From JANLQX01 sp031381685 (GTDB lineage Bacteria > Actinomycetota > Acidimicrobiia > Acidimicrobiales > JANYDT01), in the NCBI GenBank assembly GCA_031381685.1, contig JANMYF010000307.1, positions 1-8,348 on the forward strand: a stretch of DNA of 8,348 bases, read 5' to 3'. Below, piece after piece: positions 1 to 6,238 of the stretch. Within the stretch, counting starts at the first letter, position 1. Each line of letters begins with the position of its first letter. A model generated the notes under the pieces. It ran no database searches and had not been told where the DNA came from. It saw nothing but the letters and a program-made list of their open reading frames with translations. Both the position numbers and the translations under genes were made by a program.

Positions 1-1194
1 CAGCTCGTCGCCGGAGCGTTGACAAACCTCGAATTCCTCGGATCGCTCGCCGGGCGCGGTCTCGCCGTCGAAGCCGTCGGGCAGGTCGCCCGCACCGCCG
101 TCTCGTCGGGGCCGGAGATCCTGGTTCGACCGGACTGGATGCACGGTCTGCTCCTCATGTTTGACGACCACCTGGTCGAGGCCCGCGGACGGTTCGCCAC
201 CCTCTATCGCGAAGCCGCCGATCGCGGTGACGAGCAGTCGCTGCCATTCATCCTGTTCCATCTGGCGCGCACCGAGCTGCTGTCCGGCCAATGGACGCAA
301 GCCCTTCAGACGGCCAGAGAGTGCTCCGAGACGACCCGCTCCAGCGGCCAAGCCAGCGAACATCCCTACGCCTGCGATATCGAAGCACTCGTCGAGGCCC
401 ACCTCGGTGCCGTCGATTCAGCCTTGACGAGGATCGCCGAGGGGCTCGAGCTGACCGACAGGTTCGCGGTCATTCCAGCGCGCCTGGAGATGATGGCGAC
501 ACGCGGGTTCCTCGAGCTCTCCCTTGGCCGCAATGACGAAGCTGACCGCACGTTGACGGAGGTGGCTGCGGGCGCCGAGAACTCCGGACTGCTCGAGCCA
601 GCCCTGTTCCGATATCACGGGGATGCGATCGAGGCAAAGATCGCCCTGGGCCGTCTCGACCAGGCGGCAACGCTGGTCGATGGCGTCGAAAGGCTCGCCG
701 CGACGCTGCAGCGGCCGTGGTTGGCCCTGATCGCCGGGCGCGGCAGCGGCCTGTTGCTGGCAGCCCGGGGCAAGCTCGACGACGCGTGCGTCGTGCTCGC
801 CGCGGCGCTCTCCGAGGATGGTGCCGGGCAACCGTTCGAGCGCGCGCGCACTCTGCTGGCGTTCGGATCCGTACAGCGTCGCGACCGCCAGAAGCGCGGC
901 GCCCGCGACGCGCTCGTCGCCGCCCACGACACGTTCGCCGGACTCGGGGCGGTGTTGTGGGTCGACAAGGCCGCCGCCGAGCTGGCCCGGGTGGGTGGCC
1001 GCGCGCCCGCCGCCGGTCTGACGCCGACGGAGTTCCAGGTTGCCGAGCTGATCGCCGCCGGACGCACCTACCGCGAGGTCGCGGCCGAGCTGTTTATCAG
1101 CCCGAAGACGGTCCAGTGGAACCTGTCGAAGGTCTACCGCAAGCTCGACATCCGGTCGCGAGCCGAGCTCCCCGGCCGGCTGGGACCCCGGTGA
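1..1194 (+). CDS. LuxR-family (LAL-type) transcriptional regulator, C-terminal part
   Basis: The reading frame is open from the first base of the window, so this is the C-terminal ~397 residues of a longer protein; the TTG at 19 is only an internal codon, not a convincing start. Most of the visible part is an alpha-helical array with Ala/Leu-rich repeats resembling the TPR-like region of LAL regulators (for example LAHLARTELLSGQW-type helices). The last ~60 residues form a clear LuxR/GerE helix-turn-helix: LTPTEFQVAELIAAGRTYREVA, then AAELFISPKTVQWNLSKVYRKL, ending at a TGA (1192-1194). Full LAL proteins are about 900 residues with an N-terminal AAA/STAND ATPase, which would lie left of the window. 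It probably activates nearby genes in response to a ligand or nucleotide; the target is unknown. The YceI-like gene 92 bp downstream on the same strand is a candidate target by position only. Family confidence is high; the exact start is unseen. Confidence 0.9.
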   Translation, partial: QLVAGALTNLEFLGSLAGRGLAVEAVGQVARTAVSSGPEILVRPDWMHGLLLMFDDHLVEARGRFATLYREAADRGDEQSLPFILFHLARTELLSGQWTQALQTARECSETTRSSGQASEHPYACDIEALVEAHLGAVDSALTRIAEGLELTDRFAVIPARLEMMATRGFLELSLGRNDEADRTLTEVAAGAENSGLLEPALFRYHGDAIEAKIALGRLDQAATLVDGVERLAATLQRPWLALIAGRGSGLLLAARGKLDDACVVLAAALSEDGAGQPFERARTLLAFGSVQRRDRQKRGARDALVAAHDTFAGLGAVLWVDKAAAELARVGGRAPAAGLTPTEFQVAELIAAGRTYREVAAELFISPKTVQWNLSKVYRKLDIRSRAELPGRLGPR

Positions 1195-1223
1195 TCCGTC
1201 GTTAATCCCAGCCGACTGGCCGA

Positions 1224-1252
1224 TTTCCATCGCCTCGACCGAGGCGCATAGT
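1224..1252 (+). promoter_or_regulatory. Candidate promoter with inverted repeat in the spacer, upstream of the YceI-like gene
   Basis: A TTTCCA (1224-1229) resembling a -35 box lies 17 bp from CATAGT (1247-1252), which resembles a -10 box. The spacer is almost wholly an inverted repeat, CGCCTCG-AC-CGAGGCG at 1231-1246. The YceI-like start follows at 1287 with a good Shine-Dalgarno. The repeat could be an operator for a dimeric repressor or a MerR-like activator, or simply the terminator hairpin of the LuxR-type gene ending at 1194 (no T-run follows, which argues weakly against that). Confidence 0.3.
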
Positions 1253-1286
1253 CGAGGACACCCACTGCGAAAGAGGAGTCCCGAAC

Positions 1287-1859
1287 ATGCCTGCATCGAC
1301 CATCGAGCGCCCGACCGCTGACCACCCGGCCGCTGACCACCCGAACCCTGTTCGACGCGAAGGATCCGCCGACCTCGTCCGCACGATCGACGGCGTCCAG
1401 GCGCCCGCCGCCGGGCCGTGGGAGATCGGCAGGGGGCAGGACCTCGGCATCGCAGCCCGCGGCCTGCGCACGCGGGAACTGCCCTCCCGAGTCCATTGCG
1501 GGACGCTAATCGTCGCCGACGATCTGCTGGGCTCGTCGCTCGACTTCACCATGTTCGTGTCCGACACGACGGACTGTGTTCGCTTCTCCACTCGGGTGAC
1601 CCGGCTCCTCTCGGTCGACTCGTGGCAGGCCGACGGTACGACGACGACCACCAGCGGCTCCCGCCAGGTGTCGTTGCTGCTCCGCTGCAACGGCGTTTTC
1701 CGCCAGCGGCGACGGCCGCCGTCCCTCTGGCTCACCATTCAGGCCACCCTCGACCTGCCCGACCTGGGCGTCGTCGTCGGGAGCAGGCGGGCCGGCCGGT
1801 TGAAGATGGCGGCCGAGCTGAACCTCAACCCGCGTGGTACTAGTACTCATGCCTGTTAG
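1287..1859 (+). CDS. Divergent, shortened YceI-like domain protein
   Basis: The 190-residue product starts at an ATG 8 nt after a strong AGAGGAG ribosome binding site (1272-1278). Residues 1-43 are polar with a small ADHP repeat. From residue 45 the order of elements follows the YceI lipid-binding beta-barrel: PWEIGR (44-49), GTLIVADDLLGSSLDFTM (72-89, matching the usual Gly-x-Leu-x-Val-x-x-Asp strand), RFSTRVTRL (99-107) and then SWQADG...SGSRQVSLLLRCNGV (112-137), where typical family members have W-x-V-x-G-x-L-T-hydrophobic-x-G-V-x-x-x-V. The segment with Arg-Asp-x-His-Leu that normally sits between the second and third blocks is missing, so the barrel is about 25-30 residues short. No signal peptide or membrane segment is seen. 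YceI proteins bind polyisoprenoids or amphiphiles; ligand binding here is uncertain. It may be a functional divergent member or a gene in decay. The assignment rests on pattern recall rather than a search. Confidence 0.55.
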   Translation: MPASTIERPTADHPAADHPNPVRREGSADLVRTIDGVQAPAAGPWEIGRGQDLGIAARGLRTRELPSRVHCGTLIVADDLLGSSLDFTMFVSDTTDCVRFSTRVTRLLSVDSWQADGTTTTTSGSRQVSLLLRCNGVFRQRRRPPSLWLTIQATLDLPDLGVVVGSRRAGRLKMAAELNLNPRGTSTHAC

Positions 1860-1938
1860 ACATTGCCCCAGACCCTAGGGATGACAAGTAGGGACGGCCG
1901 ATGAGAGCGATCGGCAACGTCCGACTAGTCACGTCGAT

Positions 1939-2022
1939 CTACTCGATGCGGAGACCCGAGATGGCTCGTGCGATGACGAGCCGCTGGATCTCCGAGGTTC
2001 CCTCAAAGATCGTGTGGCTCAT
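1939..2022 (-). pseudogene. C-terminal remnant of an acyl-CoA dehydrogenase
   Basis: The minus strand encodes MSHTIFEGTSEIQRLVIARA followed by ISGLRIE and a TAG stop. EGTSEIQRLVIAR is the hallmark C-terminal segment of acyl-CoA dehydrogenases; in medium-chain enzymes the Glu of this EGT is the catalytic base. Homology ends abruptly upstream: the same frame continues (to about 2193) without any resemblance to the flavin-binding or helical domains, and the other two minus frames do not show it either. An intact enzyme is about 380-400 residues, so more than 90% is missing. It lies in the same orientation as, and about 200 bp downstream of, the MaoC-type gene, a common pairing in actinobacterial beta-oxidation clusters. 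The 200 bp between them (2023-2226) hold no recognisable gene. Confidence 0.8.
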
Positions 2023-2226
2023 TTCGTGGTGTCCGGGGCGTATTGCGCAGGGCCGTGAGCTGCGGTTTCGCGTCCGGTCGGTCCGTCTCGAAGGAGCCGA
2101 CCGGTCGCCATACGCGTCCAGGAGCGGGCCGCGGCGGCCTCGCCATGGTTTCGGGATAGTAAGCACACATGTGGGATCGATCTCCGCAAGCAAGGCTGCG
2201 CGTCGCTCGACCGTTGACTCGCAAAC

Positions 2227-2677
2227 CTACGTGCCGGCGCGTAACTCTCGGCGCCGAAGCAGCACGCTGTCGAGGTGACTCATCACGATCACGCCGTCCT
2301 GATTGACCAATGACACTCGCGAGTTGGCGATTCCACGATCTGGTTTGGATGCGGATTCCCGCTTGTCCAACCATTCCTGTCGGAGTTGCAGTTCGTCACC
2401 GGGTCTCGCCGGAGCGTGAAAGCGCAAGTCGTCGTACCCGAGTCCTGCGATCACCGCCAACGGCTCCGGCAAACTGATGCAGAAGCCGGATCTTGACGGC
2501 GAGCAAGAACACCCCGGGTGCCGTGATGCCCCCGAATGCAGCGTTTCCGGCCTCGTCGTCGATGTGGAACGGCTGAGGATCCCAGCGTTTCGCGAACTCG
2601 ACCATCTCGTCGCGGTCGATCGTGAATGTCGGACCGACTACTACCTCGCCGGGCTGAATGTCCTCGAAGTACATCAT
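2227..2677 (-). pseudogene. MaoC-type (R)-hydratase/dehydratase, frameshifted
   Basis: The N-terminal half runs from ATG 2677 (or the adjacent ATG 2674): MMYFEDIQPGEVVVGPTF and so on, with the hot-dog hydratase signature WDPQPFHID at residues 32-40 giving the Asp33/His38 catalytic pair, and GGITAPGVFLLAVKIRLLH up to about 2477. There the frame breaks: the continuation LPEPLAVIAGLGYDDLRFHAPARPGD, then KRESASKPDRGI, NQDG and SVLLRRR, is in another frame and ends at TAG 2227. Removing one base near 2470-2480 joins both halves into a ~149-residue protein, the usual MaoC length. Such enzymes hydrate trans-2-enoyl-CoA or dehydrate 3-hydroxyacyl-CoA. A GAGGAG ribosome binding site at 2691-2696 lies 13-14 nt from the first ATG, rather far. 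One indel could be a recent mutation or a sequencing error; the decayed neighbours favour real decay. Confidence 0.85.
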
Positions 2678-2928
2678 CGTGACGTCGGGTCTCCTCGGAC
2701 GGGCGGGCCGTCGGTCAGGGTTCGCGACAACATCGTGACACGCCGACCGGGACGAATGCAGTGTTGTGAGAGAACGCGCGTGGTGCGACTTCGGCGACGG
2801 ACCCGTTTCAGGCGGACGCGGCGCACCGCCAAGTTCTCGTGCTCCTGCACGACGACTAGGTCGCTGATCGCCGCGGCCTGGCGGCTTCCCGCGCCGAAGG
2901 ACTCCCACGGGCGATCTACCTCAGGCAC
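2674..2928 (-). CDS. Possible 84-residue ORF, not recognised
   Basis: A GTG-started frame of 84 codons ends in a TGA that overlaps the MaoC-type start region (ATGATG, 2672-2677), the arrangement seen in translationally coupled genes. The first ~43 codons (PEVDRPWESFGAGSRQAAAI, then SDLVVVQEHENLAVRRVRLK) have strong G/C third positions and read like a folded protein; the rest is Arg-rich and less convincing. No family is recognised and no good ribosome binding site precedes the GTG. The frame is open a further 9 codons upstream to a TGA. It may be chance, a small real gene, or the tail of a lost one. This is all that can be said of the 307-base stretch between the LmbE-type stop and the MaoC-type start. 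Confidence 0.2.
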   Translation of the reverse strand: MPEVDRPWESFGAGSRQAAAISDLVVVQEHENLAVRRVRLKRVRRRSRTTRVLSQHCIRPGRRVTMLSRTLTDGPPVRGDPTSR

Positions 2929-2984
2929 CCGGAAAAGGGGTCGCCCGACACAAGGTCAACGCGTGACAGACGGCCGCTTGGGCC

Positions 2985-3692
2985 TCACGTGATCAGCTCG
3001 AACGTCGCCGCGAGAGGGACTCCCAACCGGATGCCGCCTGCTTCGGCTGCGCCTCGAAGGAACTTGTCGGGTGAGCCCATGTCACCACCGAGGTTCGCCA
3101 AATAGACGGCGTGGCTGGCGAGCGAACGGACGCCGGCGTTGAACGAAACGGTCACATCGACTGCATGCGTTGCTTGTGGGCTACCGGAGAACGCGACGAA
3201 CCTCACGTGCGGCCACGGCGTCCCGGCGCCGGGGAACACCCACGGGTTTCCCGAGTCGCGCACGGCATCGAGTAGCGCTCGCCCAACGGCTCGGTGGTCG
3301 GGGTGGTTCCAACTCGGCCCTCCCCAGGAGTCACGGAAGTTGATCGAGAGCACGACATCGGGCCGATGCTGTCGGATCACTGCGCACAAACGCTCCCGTA
3401 GCGCCAACCCTTCGGTCAACAAACCGTCGGTCAGTCCGAGGAATTCGACGCTGTGGACGCCCACTTCCTGACAGGCCGCGATCTGCTCGGCGCGACGGAG
3501 TGGGCCCACCTCAGCCGGTGACATGGTTGCGATTCCCGCCTCGCCGTCGGTGACCACTACATAGGCAACACGCTTGCCCATGCCGGTCCATCGCGCCACC
3601 GCGGCTGCTGCGCCATATTCCATGTCATCGGGGTGGGCGATGACCGCCAGCGCAGTCGTCCAATCTTCCGGTACAGGTTGCAGATCATTCAT
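2985..3692 (-). CDS. PIG-L/LmbE-family zinc-dependent de-N-acetylase
   Basis: From ATG 3692 the product is 235 residues. It carries the family's zinc and catalytic motif AHPDDME (residues 19-25: His20, Asp22, Asp23), a RRAEQ helix (66-70) typical of the fold, VVLSINFRD (113-121) and the second metal/substrate motif WNHPDHRAVG (128-137, with His130 and His133). Family members remove the N-acetyl group from GlcNAc-type sugars in mycothiol, bacillithiol, GPI or glycosylated natural products; MshB/Mca-type enzymes are the best known in actinobacteria. The exact substrate cannot be read here. The frame is open to a GTG at 3758, but residues before Met23 of that version look non-conserved, and VPEDWTTALAVIAHPDDMEYG is a normal family N-terminus, so 3692 is preferred although its ribosome binding site is weak. 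All key residues are intact. It lies downstream of the SDR and may serve sugar tailoring alongside the damaged glycosyltransferase. Confidence 0.9.
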   Translation of the reverse strand: MNDLQPVPEDWTTALAVIAHPDDMEYGAAAAVARWTGMGKRVAYVVVTDGEAGIATMSPAEVGPLRRAEQIAACQEVGVHSVEFLGLTDGLLTEGLALRERLCAVIRQHRPDVVLSINFRDSWGGPSWNHPDHRAVGRALLDAVRDSGNPWVFPGAGTPWPHVRFVAFSGSPQATHAVDVTVSFNAGVRSLASHAVYLANLGGDMGSPDKFLRGAAEAGGIRLGVPLAATFELIT

Positions 3693-3762
3693 GCCTGAAA
3701 CCGTAAACGTATCGATCGCTGCGAGCGGACCGTTCCCGACCACCCGGTAACGCCCCACATTG

Positions 3763-3800
3763 GGGGCTCGCGACGCTGGTGGGCTGAGCGAATTGTGCGC
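3763..3800. repeat. Direct repeat copy A, upstream of the LmbE-type gene
   Basis: These 38 bases match 4649-4686 at 32 of 38 positions in the same orientation. The longest shared core is GGCTGAGCGA (3782-3791), with GGGGCTCGC on one side and TGTGCGC on the other. Copy A sits 21 bp beyond the SDR stop, 4 bp before the alternative GTG 3758 and 70 bp before the preferred ATG 3692 of the deacetylase. Confidence 0.75.
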
Positions 3801-3821
3801 AGACGCCGATCTCCTTGGTGC

Positions 3822-4631
3822 TCAGCTCTTCTTCGAGGCGTTGGGCCCCAACTTCACGCCGGCCAGCACCAGCTCGTTGATCCGCCGTGGCGCCTCGTTC
3901 AGCCAGAACTGGGTGCTGAGCCGTCGCGGGGTGCGCACGTGCCGCTGGTTCTTCGCCACGGCGTCGACGGTGCGGCGGGCGACGTACTCGGGCGACTTCT
4001 TCGGGAGGAGCTGGAGCAGCCGCAAGCGGCGCAGCACATCGGTGCTCGACTCGGACTCCTCGATGCCGTCCCACATCTCGGTGTCGACCGGGCCCGGCGC
4101 CACGATGGTGGTGTGAATCGGGGTGCCGGCCAGCTCGAGCCGGATCGTCGACGCCGCATTGGTGAGCCCGGCCTTGGTCCCGGCGTACACCGCCAGCGCG
4201 GGGAAGCTGGCGGTGCCGGCCAGCGAGGAGATGTAGACGAGGTGACCCCGCTCACGCGCCACCATGCCGGGCAGCACGGCGCGGGTGAGCAGGAGCGGCA
4301 CCTCCAGGTTCAGCCGGACCATGGCGCGCACGAGCGCCGGGTCCTCCTCGTGGAACCAGTTGGTGTTCTCGAGGCCGGCGTTGTTGACGAGCACGTCGAT
4401 CGGCCCGACCTCGGACTCCACGCGCGAGATGAACGCGTCGACCTGGGCGTCGTCGCCGAGGTCGACGGTGAACGCGGTGCCGCTCACCTCGCGGGCAACG
4501 CCCTCGACGGCGCTCGTCGTGCGTGCGGCCACCGAGACCCGCGCGCCCGCCCGGGCGAACTCGCGCGCCATAGCGGCACCGATGCCTCGGGACCCGCCGG
4601 TGATCAGGACATGGCTCCCGTCGAGCTCCAT
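3822..4631 (-). CDS. Short-chain dehydrogenase/reductase (classical SDR)
   Basis: The 269-residue protein is an intact classical SDR with a Rossmann fold. The nucleotide-binding motif TGGSRGIG is at residues 11-18, NNAG at 83-86, the structural Asn at 108 (VRLNLEVPL), the catalytic Ser in YISSLAG (133-139) and the catalytic Tyr149 and Lys153 in VYAGTK. The Arg after strand two (VAAR, 34-37) suggests NADP(H). PGPVDTEMW (about 180-188) is the usual loop after strand six. The C-terminal ~50 residues (QRHVRTPRRLSTQFWLNEAP) form a basic helical tail seen in many long-chain SDRs acting on lipids; the substrate is unknown. There is no Shine-Dalgarno before ATG 4631, but a TAGGGT box lies 7 nt upstream, fitting leaderless expression. 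It is flanked by a 38-bp direct repeat. Probably an oxidoreductase of lipid or secondary metabolism. Confidence 0.93.
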   Translation of the reverse strand: MELDGSHVLITGGSRGIGAAMAREFARAGARVSVAARTTSAVEGVAREVSGTAFTVDLGDDAQVDAFISRVESEVGPIDVLVNNAGLENTNWFHEEDPALVRAMVRLNLEVPLLLTRAVLPGMVARERGHLVYISSLAGTASFPALAVYAGTKAGLTNAASTIRLELAGTPIHTTIVAPGPVDTEMWDGIEESESSTDVLRRLRLLQLLPKKSPEYVARRTVDAVAKNQRHVRTPRRLSTQFWLNEAPRRINELVLAGVKLGPNASKKS

Positions 4632-4638
4632 GCGCGCG

Positions 4639-4644
4639 ACCCTA
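4639..4644 (-). promoter_or_regulatory. Candidate -10 box for leaderless SDR transcript
   Basis: TAGGGT on the minus strand fits the actinobacterial TAnnnT -10 pattern. Seven bases separate it from the ATG at 4631, so transcription would start at or next to the start codon, consistent with the absence of a Shine-Dalgarno. No clear -35 box is visible; the direct repeat copy B lies just upstream. Confidence 0.4.
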
Positions 4645-4648
4645 GTGC

Positions 4649-4686
4649 GGGGCTCGCAACTCTGGCAGGCTGAGCGACGTGTGCGC
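4649..4686. repeat. Direct repeat copy B, upstream of the SDR
   Basis: This is the partner of 3763-3800 (32 of 38 identical, 886 bp apart, same orientation). On the minus strand it ends 17 bp before the SDR ATG and covers the place where a -35 element and an operator would be expected. Together the two copies bracket the SDR. Confidence 0.75.
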
Positions 4687-4753
4687 TCTTGATCGGGCGT
4701 TCGTTGATCCCGGGTGGCTCGTCGACGCGTGTGGGATGTGTGTTGGCTCGAGG

Positions 4754-4915
4754 TCAGTGGGGTCCGCGTGGTGGTGCAGCGTCGGCGACGGCGTGGGGGT
4801 CGAGGTTGTTGGCGGCGACGAGGACGGTCGCGATGAGGTGATTCACTTGGGCATCGTCAGGATGTCGTTCGGCCCGGTCGCACACATCCGGCAGTTGCCG
4901 GAGGCCCGCGTTCAT
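4754..4915 (-). CDS. Small ORF of 53 residues, not recognised
   Basis: An ATG 30 nt after the glycosyltransferase stop, in the same frame, opens 53 codons ending in TGA: MNAGLRQLPDVCDRAERHPD, DDAQVNHLIATVLVAANNLD and PHAVADAAPPRGPH. Codon use has strong G/C third positions, the middle (VNHLIATVLVAANNLDP) looks like a buried amphipathic helix, and the composition is unlike the Arg-rich shadow frames around it. It resembles the C-terminus of a larger protein, but I do not recognise the family. The ribosome binding site is weak (GAGTGA). It could be a small gene or a remnant truncated when the neighbouring region decayed. Confidence 0.4.
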   Translation of the reverse strand: MNAGLRQLPDVCDRAERHPDDAQVNHLIATVLVAANNLDPHAVADAAPPRGPH

Positions 4916-4945
4916 CGCGCTATCACTCGTCGGCCGACGCGAAAG

Positions 4946-5831
4946 TCAGGTCGAACCGAGGAATCCCTCGATAGCGTCGACGGCCACTTCGGTCCCTTGC
5001 TCCGCTCCAATGCTCGCACCCATCCCACGGGCCCGGTCCCGGATCGACTGGTCGCCGAGCAGCGCTCGGATCGACGCTTCGAGGTGCGCGGTGTCTCGGA
5101 CGTGAATGCCAGTCCCGAGCTGTTCTTGGCGACGCGCATGCCACAGCTGATCGAACAGGCACGGCATGATCGCCGAAGGGACACCGGCGGCCAGCGCCAA
5201 TGCGTTCGTTCCGTGAGCGCCCGAATGAACGATCGCCCGGCATCGCGGAAGAAACGGCGCCAGCGAAGCGAACGGCCAGATCCCCTGGCTCTGGTCGGGA
5301 ACGGCATTTCGTGTCCGGTCGGCGATCGCCTGGTTCGACGTGAGATGCAAGCCACGGACGCGCAGCCTCACGAGTACCCGAGCGCGGTGTTCGCTCACTC
5401 GGCAGCAGCATCGGGAACAAGTCACCGACGATCCACGGCACCCCTCGACGCTCGCACGCCATCGACACCCAAAGCGACGCAGCAGGGTGGGCGACAACAA
5501 GGTCTGCATCCGCCACGGCGGCGTCGATCGTCTCGAACAGCAGATCGAGATACGGCAACGTGTACTCGCCGAAGTACAAACGCAACAGCATCGAGCCACC
5601 GAGTCGCATCCCCCACCTCGCGAGTTACTCGCCGTGCGCGTCGAGCGACGACGGCCCGAAGTCCGTACCGGAATGAAGCACCCGAAACGGCTCCGCACGC
5701 AGAAGCGAATGGAACTCTCGCGGTAGGACGAAGGAAACGTCTTGCCCACGACGCGCCAACTCAGCGGCAATCGGAACGTACGGAAACACATCCCCGCGAT
5801 GCGCCATCGAATACACCACGACCCTGGCCAT
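4946..5831 (-). pseudogene. UGT/MGT-type glycosyltransferase (GT-B, GT1-like), broken
   Basis: The gene starts at ATG 5831 behind GAGAGGA (4-5 nt spacing): MARVVVYSMAHRGDVFPYVP, then IAAELARRGQDVSFVLP, the typical GT-B N-domain. It has two lesions. First, an in-frame TAA at 5625-5627 falls in DAHGE-stop-LARWGMRLGG, where relatives usually carry an aromatic residue. The same frame then continues with LRLYFGEYTLPYLDLLFETI, CERRGVPWIVGDLFPMLLPS to about 5385. Second, near 5350-5390 the protein jumps, with a frame change, to RGLHLTSNQAIADR and on to the C-domain donor-binding motif HSGAHGTN (5204-5227) and PCLFDQLWHARRQ. About 120-130 residues of linker and first half of the C-domain are gone: 295 codons remain against ~400-420 for the family. 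Intact relatives move an NDP-sugar to lipids, macrolides or other small acceptors. No functional enzyme can be made. Confidence 0.88.
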
Positions 5832-6010
5832 GAAGTCCTCTCGCGTCTTTGAGCTCAGTCTGCCGGAGATCAATCCAGAGGTCCCAGACCATGCCCACGT
5901 TCTACAACCCTGTCCGCCGAAATCGGTCGTTCCGAGATCGTCGTCGCTCCGGCCCTCGAGCCTTCGCTCCGCTCCGACTCGACTGGCCGCCACCGTCGTT
6001 GGCACGTTGG

Positions 6011-6039
6011 TTGCAGCCCTTGGATCGCCCGTCAACAAT
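6011..6039 (+). promoter_or_regulatory. Weak candidate promoter before the hairpin cluster
   Basis: TTGCAG (6011-6016) and AACAAT (6034-6039) are spaced by 17 bp. A start near 6046 would place the first palindrome (6062) about 16 nt into a transcript. Both boxes are poor matches, so this only shows that plus-strand transcription of the hairpin cluster is possible. Confidence 0.15.
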
Positions 6040-6061
6040 CGCAAGGAAGTTCCACACAGTT

Positions 6062-6081
6062 GGAGGTAGCGCGCTACCTCC
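6062..6081. repeat. Perfect 20-bp palindrome 1
   Basis: GGAGGTAGCGCGCTACCTCC equals its own reverse complement over all 20 bases. As a hairpin it gives an 8-bp stem with a CGCG tetraloop. Flanks (GTT before, GAAAAC after) could extend it slightly with a bulge. Confidence 0.95.
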
Positions 6082-6124
6082 GAAAACGTCCACCTCGTGC
6101 TGCGCTGTCGGCCGATGGCAACCA

Positions 6125-6144
6125 GGTCCGCCTGCAGGCGGACC
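6125..6144. repeat. Perfect 20-bp palindrome 2
   Basis: GGTCCGCCTGCAGGCGGACC is a second perfect palindrome, 43 bp after the first and with the same form (8-bp stem, 4-nt TGCA loop). Imperfect complementarity continues outward: GCA 6118-6120 with TGC 6147-6149, and GTCGGC 6107-6112 with GCCGAC 6156-6161, so a hairpin of about 55 nt can form. Confidence 0.95.
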
Positions 6145-6166
6145 ACTGCAATGATGCCGACCAACC

Positions 6167-6226
6167 GGTCCGTCAAGGCCAAGCCCTTCGGGCGGATCGG
6201 CTTCGCCGCTGCGGCCTTGACCGACC
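6167..6226. repeat. Branched inverted repeat (three-way-junction shape)
   Basis: The arms GGTCCGTCAAGGCC (6167-6180) and GGCCTTGACCGACC (6213-6226) pair at 13 of 14 positions, with one C-C mismatch. The enclosed 32 nt hold two small hairpins with the same form and loop, GCCC-TTC-GGGC (6183-6193) and CGGC-TTC-GCCG (6198-6208). A folded single strand would have a stem with two side branches. Confidence 0.85.
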
Positions 6227-6238
6227 AACCACCGCCAC

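Noticed and set aside
418..1296. 292-codon open frame on the minus strand
   Set aside because: It is the antisense shadow of the LAL/LuxR gene in GC-rich DNA; its composition is Gln/Gly/Arg-rich with no family features.
1315..1343. Tandem 14-bp repeat CCGCTGACCACCCG
   Set aside because: It lies inside the YceI-like coding region and only encodes a short ADHP repetition; there are two copies and no wider array.
1837..1846. Palindrome GTACTAGTAC at the end of the YceI-like gene
   Set aside because: Ten bases, inside coding sequence and without a T-run; it can easily arise by chance.
3693..3758. GTG start for the LmbE-type gene, adding 22 residues
   Set aside because: The added residues are not family-like and no Shine-Dalgarno precedes the GTG; the normal N-terminus begins just before AHPDD. 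It is kept only as an alternative.
4679..5833. 384-codon open frame on the plus strand
   Set aside because: It is Arg/Ser/Thr-rich without domains and lies opposite the glycosyltransferase, whose conserved motifs are unmistakable on the minus strand.
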